Of a stretch of 37,245 bases of DNA, positions 15,792-24,387 are shown piece after piece. The stretch is from contig WQSR01000027.1 of NCBI GenBank assembly GCA_009787785.1, positions 1 through 37,245 on the forward strand, written 5' to 3'. The notes under the pieces were generated by a model. It was given only the letters and a program-made list of their open reading frames with translations, was not told the origin of the DNA and made no database searches. This stretch comes from Defluviitaleaceae bacterium. GTDB lineage: Bacteria; Bacillota; Clostridia; Lachnospirales; WQUN01. Each line of letters opens with the position of its first letter. Positions within the stretch are counted from its first letter, which is position 1. Position numbers and translations under genes: made by a program.

Positions 15792-16746
15792 GGGTTGCCC
15801 CCACGGCGGGTATATTCATACGTTCGACAGCAATTTCGATATCAAACCCTTCATGTTTGATACGCTGGTTGAAATACATCAAAGAAACCATAATCCCGTC
15901 CAGGGGGTACATGGCAAAGGAAAGCCCCACGGAAAAAATCCCAAGGATTAACTGCAAGCCCAGCATCATGGGCACAAAGGTATAGCTCCCGGCGGCTAAA
16001 ACCCCCACCAGCATAGGCACCAAGGAAAGCACGCCCTGGGTAGCCATGGAAAGCACAAGGACAATCAGCCACCACATTACCCGCACCCCCAGCAGCCGCC
16101 AGAAATCCTCCTTGACCAATACAAAAGAGCGGTGCAATGCCCTGAAGAACATTACCCGCTCATTCACCGCCACCGCCACCGCCAGGGAAAATATATGCAT
16201 ATACATGAAAAACCCCGCAATGGCCGCCAGCAATATCACTATGGAAAAAGTAACGTATACCCGTGTCATCCACAGCGCGTAAGGGACATCCACGAACCAG
16301 AAAAACAGGAAAAGTATCCCCCCTACTATAGCGAGGTAGGGCACCGCCACAATCACCTGAGCCAGCAAGGCCAGCGTGACCCGGCCGATTCTGCGCATCA
16401 GCTGAAACATGGGCAATTTCACCCGCTGGCCCAGAAAGGCTTGGCGGGAAAGGAGAATCGACCCGGTAGAGATAGCCGCCTGCCAAAACAAAATAAAGGG
16501 GATAAACAGAAAAAGGAACGCCAACAGCCCGGCAAAGACCGCCGTAGGCGCGAACATGAGCACACTCACCACAATACCCACGCCCAACAGCATGGTGAAG
16601 AAGCCCATGGCCACAAAGCCCGCGGCTCCCACAATAGCCGCGTACGCCAACTGCTTCCAAAAGGATTTCTTGTATACATCGAAGACCCGGTCTAATAATT
16701 CCGCCGCATTCATGGGGTAATATTCGTTCGACACATAGCACCTCAT
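15781..16746 (-). CDS. Six-helix membrane protein, first gene of the long operon
   Basis: The protein begins with a polar segment, YYPMNAAELLDRVFDVYKKSFWKQL, then about six to seven membrane helices. This pattern resembles the glycerophosphodiester phosphodiesterase membrane-domain and DUF975-type families, including the amphipathic ELLDxxFxxYKxxF start. No catalytic residues are visible. ATG 16746 has no ribosome site. GAGGTG lies just inside the frame and would serve a GTG at 16734, so the true start may be GTG 16734. A TATAAT box lies at 16769-16764. Downstream genes follow with overlaps, so this promoter may drive everything to the terminator near 5327. Confidence 0.8.
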   Translation of the reverse strand: MRCYVSNEYYPMNAAELLDRVFDVYKKSFWKQLAYAAIVGAAGFVAMGFFTMLLGVGIVVSVLMFAPTAVFAGLLAFLFLFIPFILFWQAAISTGSILLSRQAFLGQRVKLPMFQLMRRIGRVTLALLAQVIVAVPYLAIVGGILFLFFWFVDVPYALWMTRVYVTFSIVILLAAIAGFFMYMHIFSLAVAVAVNERVMFFRALHRSFVLVKEDFWRLLGVRVMWWLIVLVLSMATQGVLSLVPMLVGVLAAGSYTFVPMMLGLQLILGIFSVGLSFAMYPLDGIMVSLMYFNQRIKHEGFDIEIAVERMNIPAVGATHAL

Positions 16747-16751
16747 GTTGC

Positions 16752-16769
16752 TATAATGTCCGCATTATA
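16752..16769. promoter_or_regulatory. Divergent promoter region with head-to-head TATAAT boxes
   Basis: TATAATG (plus strand, 16752-16758) and CATTATA (16763-16769) form an inverted repeat with 4 bases between, so each strand has a perfect TATAAT -10 box. The minus-strand box has TTGGAT 18 bases upstream as a -35 match. The plus-strand box has only a weak TTCGAC at a 19-base gap. The two boxes overlap, so only one polymerase could bind at a time. The plus box would serve the rhomboid gene and the minus box the long operon. Confidence 0.65.
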
Positions 16770-16792
16770 ACCCCCGCAAGGAGAAAAATCCA

Positions 16793-18004
16793 ATGTATTC
16801 ACGTTTTGCCTCAAATTTTTACCGAAACGGCCTTGAAAAGGGGTTCCAGCTCATGGGCGCGGACGCCTCCGCCCCGTCGGAGGCCACCTATTTTCACATG
16901 CAGAAGGTCGAACGCGCCACAACATTTATATACATCACCGTTTGCGATACCACCCGGGCAGACTGGCAAGCCCTGCTGGCAAAAGACGCGGAACGCCGCG
17001 CCCAGGTGCAGGGTCTGCTCAATCAGGTGCAAAACGTAGCCTTGCTCTACCTGATGGCAGAGCCCACCGCCGCCATAGACCCCGCCGCCATCCCCGCCGC
17101 GCTCATCGAGCCCTATGAGGGCCAGCCCGTGTACAGCGTCTTCTGGCGCATCAACCTCGAAAATGGCGAAATCACCACCGCTCCCGACCAACCCAAGGAG
17201 CTTTTCGGCCTGGGGGACATGACGCGCAAAGCCTACGCGCAGGCCAAGGCCGCCGAATCCGGCTTCGATGCTGTATCTGCGGCGCAATCCTTGCTGGGGG
17301 GCGGGCATTCCCCCCACCCCAACATCGTCCCCATGAAGAAAACCCCTCCACGCACAAAAACCCACGCCCACAGTTTCCTGACCCGCATCCGCTTTCTCAA
17401 TTTGAACCTCTATCCCAAATACCACCACGCCTACATTGTCTATGGCATCATCGCCATTAATCTGCTTGTTTTGGTTGCCATGCACGTGGCGGGGAATCCC
17501 ATGAGCCCCTATACGGCCTATCGCTTTGGCGGCAACTTTTACGCCTCGGTGGTATATGGCGGGCAATGGTGGCGGCTGGTCACGTCCACTTTTGTGCATT
17601 ACGGCGTGATGCATTTTATGGCCAACACGGTGGGGCTGGTCATCATCGGCACCCGGGTGGAGCGGTACCTGGGCCGCGCTATGTTCGCCACCATATATTT
17701 ATTCTCGGGGATTACGGGCTCCTTGCTGTGTCTGCTCAATGTCCATCTCAGGGATTTGTTTATCGTGTCTGCCGGGGCCTCCGGCGCGGTGTACGGGCTC
17801 ATGGGCGCGGTGCTTGTCATCACCCGGCTGACCCGCCGCAACATCGAAAATTTGAATTGGCAAATCCTCTTGGTATGGCTCATCATCGGCGTGGTCATGG
17901 GCTTCACTTTGGCCAACATAAATAACGCCGCTCACCTGGGCGGGTTCCTGGGTGGGGCCTTGGTTGGCTTCGGGATGCTTGCGGTGATGGCATATAAGAA
18001 GTAG
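16793..18004 (+). CDS. Rhomboid-family intramembrane serine protease with N-terminal cytoplasmic domain
   Basis: The C-terminal 190 residues form the rhomboid core: FVHYGVMHFMANTVGL with the oxyanion Asn, the catalytic Ser330 in SAGASGAVYG and the catalytic His381 in NNAAHLGGFLGG. A serine-histidine dyad within the membrane cuts single-pass substrates. The first 200 residues are soluble and unlike the core, with an FYRNGLEKGFQLMGADASAP start; similar N-terminal regions occur in Firmicutes rhomboids. ATG 16793 follows AAGGAG. It is first in a plus-strand run leading into the Sia-like genes, 35 bases before the next gene. Its substrate is unknown. Confidence 0.93.
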   Translation: MYSRFASNFYRNGLEKGFQLMGADASAPSEATYFHMQKVERATTFIYITVCDTTRADWQALLAKDAERRAQVQGLLNQVQNVALLYLMAEPTAAIDPAAIPAALIEPYEGQPVYSVFWRINLENGEITTAPDQPKELFGLGDMTRKAYAQAKAAESGFDAVSAAQSLLGGGHSPHPNIVPMKKTPPRTKTHAHSFLTRIRFLNLNLYPKYHHAYIVYGIIAINLLVLVAMHVAGNPMSPYTAYRFGGNFYASVVYGGQWWRLVTSTFVHYGVMHFMANTVGLVIIGTRVERYLGRAMFATIYLFSGITGSLLCLLNVHLRDLFIVSAGASGAVYGLMGAVLVITRLTRRNIENLNWQILLVWLIIGVVMGFTLANINNAAHLGGFLGGALVGFGMLAVMAYKK

Positions 18005-18039
18005 AATACGCTGAAAACACAATATGAGGAGGAACAATC

Positions 18040-18342
18040 ATGAACGAACAGCAAAAGGAAAAGGTAGCAGAAGTGTTAAAGCATCTGGGGTATCAATGCG
18101 AGGACAAGAAGAGTCTGATACTCACCATCGTCTCGAAGGCAATCATGCTGATTATCTCCATTATCTTCTTCGTCCTGCGCGCCAAGGCCAAGGCCAAGGG
18201 GAAAACGGGCCAAAAGTACGTCTTTACCGCGCTGGCGGTTATGTTTCTGGTCAACACCATAACGGCGAGTGTAAACCTCGATGCCCTCACATCCGATGAA
18301 AACCAAGCCGACGAAGAGGATTTCGAAAAAGATTTCGAATAG
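18040..18342 (+). CDS. Small membrane protein, unknown function
   Basis: The 100-residue protein starts at ATG 18040 after AGGAGG. It has two hydrophobic segments (about residues 25-46 and 61-78) separated by a very basic loop, RAKAKAKGKTG, and a strongly acidic C-terminus ending EEDFEKDFE. This suggests a two-helix hairpin with the basic loop inside. It lies 22 bases upstream of the phosphatase gene in the same run. No family is recognised. Confidence 0.72.
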   Translation: MNEQQKEKVAEVLKHLGYQCEDKKSLILTIVSKAIMLIISIIFFVLRAKAKAKGKTGQKYVFTALAVMFLVNTITASVNLDALTSDENQADEEDFEKDFE

Positions 18343-18364
18343 CGTTACCGGGGGGAGGATATAC

Positions 18365-20005
18365 ATGTTTGCACAGGAATATTCCGAGCGGGAGCGTGCG
18401 GCTGATACCCTTGCGTTGCGTCAAACCCTTGATACCTACGTCACACTGCTGCAAGGGGACCCGGCCTGGCTGGATGTGGTCGCCGATGACATCATCGGCA
18501 TCAGCATGGGCAGGCAGGATTATTACCGGAACAAATCCCAAATCCTTACATTGCTTGAAAAATCAAAGAAAGCACCGGCGGGCAACGCGCCAAAGGTGTC
18601 AATTGAATTTGACAATATTGACATTCGGATTTTCACCCCCGTCAGTGCCACCATCAACGCGGAAATATACGTAATATCGGAGCAGGACGGGAAGGAATCG
18701 AAGTTCGGCGTCATGCAGATGATAAGCGCGAAAAAGGAAAACGGCCGGTGGCTCTACGTTATGCTGTCCGCTTTGCCCCTTACGCTCTCCGAGGAGACCA
18801 TTGAAGCATACCCCCTGGCCTTTGCCGATGAGGTGCTGGCCAAGCTGAAGGGGGAACTGCAAAAGGAAACCTTCGATTTGATGAACGAGAGCTTTTCCAG
18901 CGGCATTTTGGGCACCTATGATAAGGACAACCGCCCCCTTTATTTTGCCAACGACGCCCTCATCGACATGCTTGGCTATGAACGTGACGAGTTTAACGAA
19001 AAATTTAAGGACGACACCGTTCAATTGGCCTACACAGAAGATAGGGCGCGCATTCGGATGCTTGAGGCAGATTCCGCGATACATTTCGAAAACCGCGCAA
19101 GATGGACAAAAAAAGACGGCTCGCCTATATGGGTCGAATTTCGTGTGCGAAAAACGAAGGACGATTACAGCAACGACATTTTTCTCTCATGTATAATTGA
19201 TGTCACCGATTTCGTAGAGTTGCAAATCAAAACGGCCACACAAAACAAAACCATCATGGACGGGGTGGACTACGCCAGCAAAATCCAGACCAAGCTGCTG
19301 GCCACGGCGCGTAGCTTCGCGGAAGCTTTCGCGGACCACGCCGTCATCTGGAAGCCCCGGGATGTGGTGGGTGGCGACATCTATTGGATGAAGTCCTTCG
19401 ATGAGGGTACGGTGCTGTGCGTGGCCGATTGCACGGGCCACGGCACGCCCGGCGCGTTGCTGACCATGTTGGTGGTATCCGCCCTTGAAAACGCGGTTCG
19501 CCGCCCGAGTTGCCACGACACCGCCCATACCCTCTGGCGTGTAGAGCAACGGCTGGTTGATGTATTCAATGTGCGGGGGCGGGCCGGTGAGAAGGTCAAA
19601 AACGGCTGTGACATTGCCGTTTTTTTTATAGCCAAGGATAAAAGCGTAACCTTCAGCGCGGGGCAAATGAGCCTCTTTGTCAGCAACGGAAGGGAGGTTG
19701 TCCGGTACAAGGGGCAGAAAATCTATGTCGGCGAAGGCAACATCGCCAGCAAGGATGACGTGAAGACCACATACATCCCCGCCGATGCCGACAATAAATT
19801 CTACATCGCCTCGGACGGCGTCTTTGACCAAGTTGGCGGCCCGCGCAAAATACAGTTTGGCTACCGGGCCTTTGAGCGTATTATCCTGGAAAACCACAGC
19901 CATAGCCAAGCAACCATAACGGATAAAATATGGGACGCATTCGAAGCGCACCGGGGGGAGTATTCCCAGCGCGACGACGTACAGCTAATCGCATTCAAGC
20001 CTTAA
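18365..20005 (+). CDS. SiaA-like PP2C/SpoIIE phosphatase with NTF2-like and PAS sensor domains
   Basis: From ATG 18365 (after GGGGGAGGATATAC) the protein is 546 residues. Residues 10-140 look like an NTF2/SnoaL-type alpha-beta cone. Residues 170-290 are a PAS domain with the GYERDEF and WTKKDGSPIWVEFRV elements and a PAC tail. Residues 300-546 are a SpoIIE-type PP2C phosphatase with the metal-binding Asp338 in VVGGDIYW, Asp355 in VADCTGHGTPGA, Asp484 in ASDGVFDQ and Asp538 in RDDVQL. It should dephosphorylate a partner protein, most likely the SiaC-like product three genes downstream. Pseudomonas SiaA has a membrane/HAMP sensor; here the sensors are soluble. A longer in-frame start at 18281 lacks a ribosome site. 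Confidence 0.9.
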   Translation: MFAQEYSERERAADTLALRQTLDTYVTLLQGDPAWLDVVADDIIGISMGRQDYYRNKSQILTLLEKSKKAPAGNAPKVSIEFDNIDIRIFTPVSATINAEIYVISEQDGKESKFGVMQMISAKKENGRWLYVMLSALPLTLSEETIEAYPLAFADEVLAKLKGELQKETFDLMNESFSSGILGTYDKDNRPLYFANDALIDMLGYERDEFNEKFKDDTVQLAYTEDRARIRMLEADSAIHFENRARWTKKDGSPIWVEFRVRKTKDDYSNDIFLSCIIDVTDFVELQIKTATQNKTIMDGVDYASKIQTKLLATARSFAEAFADHAVIWKPRDVVGGDIYWMKSFDEGTVLCVADCTGHGTPGALLTMLVVSALENAVRRPSCHDTAHTLWRVEQRLVDVFNVRGRAGEKVKNGCDIAVFFIAKDKSVTFSAGQMSLFVSNGREVVRYKGQKIYVGEGNIASKDDVKTTYIPADADNKFYIASDGVFDQVGGPRKIQFGYRAFERIILENHSHSQATITDKIWDAFEAHRGEYSQRDDVQLIAFKP

Positions 20006-20028
20006 TGTAGGAGGGGGGGTATGGCGAA

Positions 20029-20742
20029 TTGAAAGACTTATTCGAGATGGAGCAAAAAATTTACGATGACGCCATGCTCCACGCCACTGAAATTAATAAT
20101 GACCGCTTCAGCAAGCTGGCCACCGCTTATGGCAAGCTCCTGAAGCAATTGCGCCGCGCCACCAAGTTTTCGGACCGCGCCATGAGCGCGTTGAATACCA
20201 GCAAGCACGACCTGCTGGACAAGGTGCATTACGACGCGCTGACGGGGATATACAACCGACGCTTCCTGGAAGACAGCCTACAGCGCGTTATCGAATCCCA
20301 GGCGCGCGCAAGCGGAATGCTGAGCGTGATGATGCTCGACATTGATTATTTCAAAAACTACAACGACACCTACGGTCACAATGAAGGGGACAACTGTTTG
20401 AGCGTAGCCGCCCAGGCCATCGCCGACAATCTGTTGCGTCCTGATGATTTCGTGGCGCGCTATGGAGGCGAGGAGTTTGTCGTCATCCTCCCCGGCTCCG
20501 ACGAAAGCGGTGCCCGGGTGATGGCCAACCGCATCATTAAGGCCATTCGGGCCTTGAACATCCCCCACATATCCAGCGAGGTTGCCGAACATATCACCGT
20601 TTCTGTGGGCATAACCACCGGGGCGGCCTGCAAGAGCCATTCCGGCGCGGACTATGTAAAGCGCAGTGACGAAGCACTGTATCGCTCAAAGCAAAGCGGG
20701 CGCAACCGCTATACCTTTTTACACCTAGAAGGAGGAAGTTAA
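20029..20742 (+). CDS. SiaD-like diguanylate cyclase (GGDEF)
   Basis: The 237-residue protein has a helical N-terminus (1-65) and a GGDEF domain. The active-site GGEEF is at residues 146-150 and the metal-binding DIDYFKNYNDTYGH at 104-117. The inhibitory I-site R137-P-D-D140 lies exactly five residues before the GGEEF. It should make c-di-GMP from GTP with product feedback. The likely start is TTG 20029; the nearer ATG reads only four codons, and ATG 20047 is a shorter alternative. In Pseudomonas, SiaD is activated by binding unphosphorylated SiaC. The neighbouring SiaB- and SiaC-like genes suggest the same control here. Confidence 0.9.
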   Translation: MKDLFEMEQKIYDDAMLHATEINNDRFSKLATAYGKLLKQLRRATKFSDRAMSALNTSKHDLLDKVHYDALTGIYNRRFLEDSLQRVIESQARASGMLSVMMLDIDYFKNYNDTYGHNEGDNCLSVAAQAIADNLLRPDDFVARYGGEEFVVILPGSDESGARVMANRIIKAIRALNIPHISSEVAEHITVSVGITTGAACKSHSGADYVKRSDEALYRSKQSGRNRYTFLHLEGGS

Positions 20743-21315
20743 ATGATTCTGGACATGAATGAGTATGTAAAGGTGTTGCAGAAATTTAAAATCGACATTG
20801 TGTACAGCGGGCCCATGTGGGAGGACGGCATCAAGGGACTGGCCGAAATGGTGAAGGTGCATCTCAAGGGCGACGACATACCGGGGAGCTCGGCCCGTGC
20901 CGTGTTTTCCGTTTTTGTGGAGCAGGTGACGAATATGCTCATGTACTCCGCGCAAAAGGAGCGGTTTCCTGGCACCAACAGGGAGCCGGTGGACGTATCC
21001 GCCGGTATATTTGTGCTGGGCTACCGGGGGAAAACCTATTTCATCCAAACGCGCAATGCCGTCAAAAACGAAAGCGTGGACTTTATCAAAGGGAAAATCG
21101 ACCACCTGAACACTTTGGATAAAAAAGAATTGCGGCAACTGCACCGGGAAAGCGTGCGCGGCGAAAACGATAACCCCGAAAGCAAGGGAGCCGGCCTGGG
21201 CCTGATTGAAATTGCGCGGCGCGCCTCCAAGCCCATAAGCTACGCCTTCGAGCCGGCCGGCGAGGGCAAAACATTTTTTACCATGTGTGTGGAAATCGGA
21301 CAGGAGGAGAAGTAG
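20743..21315 (+). CDS. SiaB-family protein kinase (DUF6272)
   Basis: The 190-residue protein has the GHKL-kinase-like pattern of SiaB proteins: VFVEQVTNMLMYSAQ (N-box-like, near residues 62-76) and ESKGAGLGLIEIARRAS (G2-box-like, near 146-162). The conserved middle motif FIQTRNAVKNES is also present. SiaB phosphorylates SiaC on a Ser/Thr residue and so opposes the SiaA phosphatase. ATG 20743 directly follows the cyclase stop, with GGAGGAAG inside that gene's last codons, showing tight coupling. The family call is by motif recall and operon order. Confidence 0.85.
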   Translation: MILDMNEYVKVLQKFKIDIVYSGPMWEDGIKGLAEMVKVHLKGDDIPGSSARAVFSVFVEQVTNMLMYSAQKERFPGTNREPVDVSAGIFVLGYRGKTYFIQTRNAVKNESVDFIKGKIDHLNTLDKKELRQLHRESVRGENDNPESKGAGLGLIEIARRASKPISYAFEPAGEGKTFFTMCVEIGQEEK

Positions 21316-21318
21316 ACT

Positions 21319-21702
21319 ATGGCATACCGATTGGAACGGGAAAGAACCAATACCACCCCCTATATTTTGATTGACGAGGAAAAAAACTATATGCGCTTCG
21401 AGGGCGAAAGCTACCTGGAGGACGTAATCGGTTTCTTTAAGGAAATTGACGAATGGCTGACCGGCTACCTGGCGTCGGATTTTACGGAGTTCACCTTCGA
21501 ATGCGCCATGGAATACTTTAACAGCTCCACCACCAAGCTCCTGTACAATTTTTTGGTGATGATGGACAAAAACGCCACCGCCGGCAAGACGGTGACGGTA
21601 AATTGGATTGCCCTGGAGGACAACGAAATCATGATTGAATGCGGCGAGGATTTCCAGGAGGAAATGGAGCGTTTAACCTTTAACATCGTGATTGCGGATT
21701 AA
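21319..21702 (+). CDS. SiaC-family regulatory phosphoprotein (DUF1987)
   Basis: The 127-residue protein matches DUF1987/SiaC by length and pattern: an N-terminal TPYILIDEEKNYMRFEGESYLED, then FTFECAMEYFNSSTTKLLYNFL. The Ser/Thr group at residues 69-72 lies where the phosphorylated Thr of Pseudomonas SiaC sits, and as in anti-anti-sigma-like folds, just before a helix. When dephosphorylated it is expected to bind and activate the cyclase. It is last in the run, 3 bases after the kinase gene, and its stop overlaps the convergent permease stop by 4 bases, so no terminator lies between them. Confidence 0.88.
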   Translation: MAYRLERERTNTTPYILIDEEKNYMRFEGESYLEDVIGFFKEIDEWLTGYLASDFTEFTFECAMEYFNSSTTKLLYNFLVMMDKNATAGKTVTVNWIALEDNEIMIECGEDFQEEMERLTFNIVIAD

Positions 21703-23660
21703 TTCCCGCGAATCCCGTCCACCAGGCTTCCCCCGCGCAACCGCGCAACACTGAAACGCATCGTAAGCCATGTGATGGCGAAAACGGCTACCACACACTG
21801 AAGGATGGCAAGCCACGGCATTTCAAAGGAAAACCGTACCGACTCCATCACAAACATATACATCAGATATGACGCGCCCACCCCCAACGGAATCCCGTAA
21901 ATAAGCGACTTGACCGAGCATAATATGCTTTCGAGGTTGAGCATATTTTTCAGCCCTGTGTGTGTCATGCCAACACTTTGCAAGACGGCAAACTCCCGGG
22001 AGCGAGAGCGCACATTGGTTGAAATTGTGCTGATTACGTTGGTCAGGGCTATCAGCGTCAGCATCCCTATAAAGCCGTACATAGCAATCATAATGGTGTT
22101 GAAAAGGCTTCTAATGGCGTTATCCTCTGCCGCTTGGTCGAATACATGTGCCATGGATGCCACGTCATCACACGGCGGAATCATATCGCGGAAAAATCCG
22201 CGTGCATAATCGGCAAAAATATGCGGGTCGTCTGTTTGCACTGCCCAGAAATAGAAGTGCGCGTTCATTTCCGGCACAATAACCATTACATAGGACATGG
22301 CGGCATGTATGATTTCGTTGGGCACATCCGCGCCGCGCAGTTCGCCGTGCAGGGGCAAATAGACAACATACCCGTCGTGGCTTTGCATTCGCAGGGTTTG
22401 GCCGGAGAATACAAGGGGCGCGAAGGCCGCCCAATTTCCGTTATACCGCGTGCGGACATGGTTGATAAGAATATTTGAGCCAAGGGGTACGCCCGCCCGC
22501 CTTGCGAGCTCCGCATAGTTTTCATGGTCCACAGTGAGGAGATTTACCGGGAAGGCATCATCTGTGGGCAATATCAGCCACTCGTTTCCACCCATACGTT
22601 CAAAGTCAGGCGTAAACCGGAGTTCTTCTCTGTCCACGGTATAGCGAAAATGGTTGCCCCCTACGCCAAAAACCCGCGCACCTTCAAATGCACGCATTCT
22701 GGCGGTGATGCGCTCCGCTTCTTCTGTGCTGATGCTCATGTAACGCTGTTCGGCAATTTCGCCGTCCTCGCCAACTCTACCAAGCCAAGATGAATGAAAG
22801 GTTGCCACAACGTCCGCTTCAATAAGCGCGAACACAAGATTAGCCATTTGAAACAGCTGTGTGCCGAAGCTACTGGCGGCGATAAACAACGCCATGCTGA
22901 AGGCAAGGGACGAAACCGTAGCGCGAAAATTCCGGCGGCTGCGCTTCAATGATTTTGACGCAAGCTCCCCTTCGAAGCCGAATAGCTTACGCACAAGCCA
23001 ATTTGCGCGCATTGGCTTTGACTTGATTTTGATTTCATGTACGCCACGGATGGCGTCAATCGCCGCTATTTTCGCCGCTTTGCGCGCAGGGAGCCATGCC
23101 GAGAGAAGCACCGTGACAAAGGCCATTGCCATGGATACCAGCACCGCTTGCCAAGCAAGGACAAAGCCAAAAGTGAGTGTGTTGTCCTCCGCTTGGAAAG
23201 CGTTCATATCCGCAAGCATATGGTTTGCCACATGCACCCCGGCAAATTGAACCAAAAGCCCAACGAAAATGCCTATGGGAACCCCGATAACAGACAATAA
23301 AAGCCCTTCATATACAACGGTTTGGGCGATTTGCTTTTTTGTCGCGCCCACGCTTTTGAGCATGCCAAACTGCGTCAGCCTTTCCCCCGCGCTGACCCGG
23401 AAGGCGTTTGATACCACAATAACGGAAACGCCCACAATGATTAAACTCAGCACACCCCCCGCGCCGAAAATGGTCGTATAGTATACATCACGCACATACA
23501 TATCGCCCATCAATGCCGTTATTGCCGCCGCGCCGCTGGCCGCGAAACCGAATACGGCGGTTATCATGGCGGTAGATAACACGATGCCAAGAAGCGTCCA
23601 CAGGGTGCGCCTTTTGTTTATAACGAGCTGGCTGTAGGCCAGTTTTGCCGTCAGCTTCAT
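21699..23660 (-). CDS. FtsX/MacB-type ABC transporter permease
   Basis: The 653-residue protein has an N-terminal membrane helix (about 15-40), a first FtsX domain (about 55-195) with IVGVSVIVVSNAFRVSAGERLTQFGMLKSVGATKKQI, and a large extracytoplasmic domain (about 265-510). A second FtsX domain follows (about 525-650) with RSREFAVLQSVGMTHTGLKNML. The two duplicated membrane units are typical of peptide or lipid exporters and antibiotic-resistance permeases. The ATG overlaps the ATPase stop as ATGA. The gene ends tail to tail with the siaC-like gene. Confidence 0.92.
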   Translation of the reverse strand: MKLTAKLAYSQLVINKRRTLWTLLGIVLSTAMITAVFGFAASGAAAITALMGDMYVRDVYYTTIFGAGGVLSLIIVGVSVIVVSNAFRVSAGERLTQFGMLKSVGATKKQIAQTVVYEGLLLSVIGVPIGIFVGLLVQFAGVHVANHMLADMNAFQAEDNTLTFGFVLAWQAVLVSMAMAFVTVLLSAWLPARKAAKIAAIDAIRGVHEIKIKSKPMRANWLVRKLFGFEGELASKSLKRSRRNFRATVSSLAFSMALFIAASSFGTQLFQMANLVFALIEADVVATFHSSWLGRVGEDGEIAEQRYMSISTEEAERITARMRAFEGARVFGVGGNHFRYTVDREELRFTPDFERMGGNEWLILPTDDAFPVNLLTVDHENYAELARRAGVPLGSNILINHVRTRYNGNWAAFAPLVFSGQTLRMQSHDGYVVYLPLHGELRGADVPNEIIHAAMSYVMVIVPEMNAHFYFWAVQTDDPHIFADYARGFFRDMIPPCDDVASMAHVFDQAAEDNAIRSLFNTIMIAMYGFIGMLTLIALTNVISTISTNVRSRSREFAVLQSVGMTHTGLKNMLNLESILCSVKSLIYGIPLGVGASYLMYMFVMESVRFSFEMPWLAILQCVVAVFAITWLTMRFSVARLRGGSLVDGIRGN

Positions 23661-24340
23661 TGGCGCACCCCCTCGTCCCGCAGGATTTGCCCATCGCTGA
23701 TGGTAATAATCCGGTCGGCTTGCAGGGCAATTTTTTCATCGTGGGTAATTAATAGCAGTGTCTGGCTGTAGCGTTTGTTTGCCATCGCCAACAGCTCTAT
23801 AACCGCCTTTCCGGCTTTGCTGTCCAGGTTGCCCGTGGGCTCGTCCGCCAATATCACGGCAGGGCTGTTGATTAACGCCCGCGCTATGGAAACCCGCTGT
23901 TGCTGGCCGCCGGAAAGCTCCCCCGGCAGATGCCCCGCCCGGTTGGAAAGGCCGATTATCTCCAGCAATTCCTTCAGCATGGCTTCATCGGGTCTGCGCC
24001 CATCCAGCAGATAGGGAAGCATAATATTTTCCTCGGCACTCAGCGTGGGTATCAAATTATAAAACTGATATACAATCCCCATGTTGCGGCGGCGAAAAAT
24101 GGCCAGCTTGGATTCATTCATAGCAAATATATCCTGCCCGTCAATGCGCACGTTGCCGGAGGTGGGCCGGTCCACCCCGCCCAGGAGATGCAACAGCGTG
24201 GACTTCCCACTCCCCGACGCGCCCACAACCGCCACAAAACTCCCCTTCTCCACGCTAAAGGACACCCCCGCCAACGCCGTCACCAAGGCATCGCCCCGCC
24301 CATAGGTCTTCGTCAGGCTTTCCACCCGCAATATCTCCAT
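23657..24340 (-). CDS. ABC transporter ATP-binding protein (MacB/LolD-like)
   Basis: From ATG 24340 the protein is 227 residues. It has Walker [10 protein letters not shown] at residues 40-48, the Q-loop [16 protein letters not shown], signature [15 protein letters not shown], Walker [14 protein letters not shown] and the switch His in LLITHDE. It powers the adjacent FtsX permease. ATG 24340 is chosen because GGAGGGAG lies just upstream and the protein then begins with the normal [14 protein letters not shown]. That ribosome site is inside a hairpin (24345-24387), and a regulated promoter lies just ahead of it. Confidence 0.95.
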   Translation of the reverse strand: MEILRVESLTKTYGRGDALVTALAGVSFSVEKGSFVAVVGASGSGKSTLLHLLGGVDRPTSGNVRIDGQDIFAMNESKLAIFRRRNMGIVYQFYNLIPTLSAEENIMLPYLLDGRRPDEAMLKELLEIIGLSNRAGHLPGELSGGQQQRVSIARALINSPAVILADEPTGNLDSKAGKAVIELLAMANKRYSQTLLLITHDEKIALQADRIITISDGQILRDEGVRQ

Positions 24341-24344
24341 AAAA

Positions 24345-24387
24345 ATACTCCCTCCAAAGCCGCCCTTCGCGGTAATGGAGGGAGTAT
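24345..24387 (-). promoter_or_regulatory. Hairpin that would hide the ribosome site of the ABC ATPase gene
   Basis: Arms 24345-24356 and 24376-24387 are perfect 12-bp inverted repeats around an inner CCGC/GCGG stem. On the minus-strand transcript the second arm contains GGAGGGAG, the ribosome site of the ATPase gene, and is followed by TTTTT. The hairpin could end transcription or block translation of read-through messages from the kinase gene. A transcript starting at the promoter overlapping the first arm would lack that arm and stay open. Confidence 0.65.

Noticed and set aside
18281..18364. Longer N-terminus of the SiaA-like phosphatase
   Set aside because: It overlaps the preceding small gene without a ribosome site, while ATG 18365 has an excellent one.
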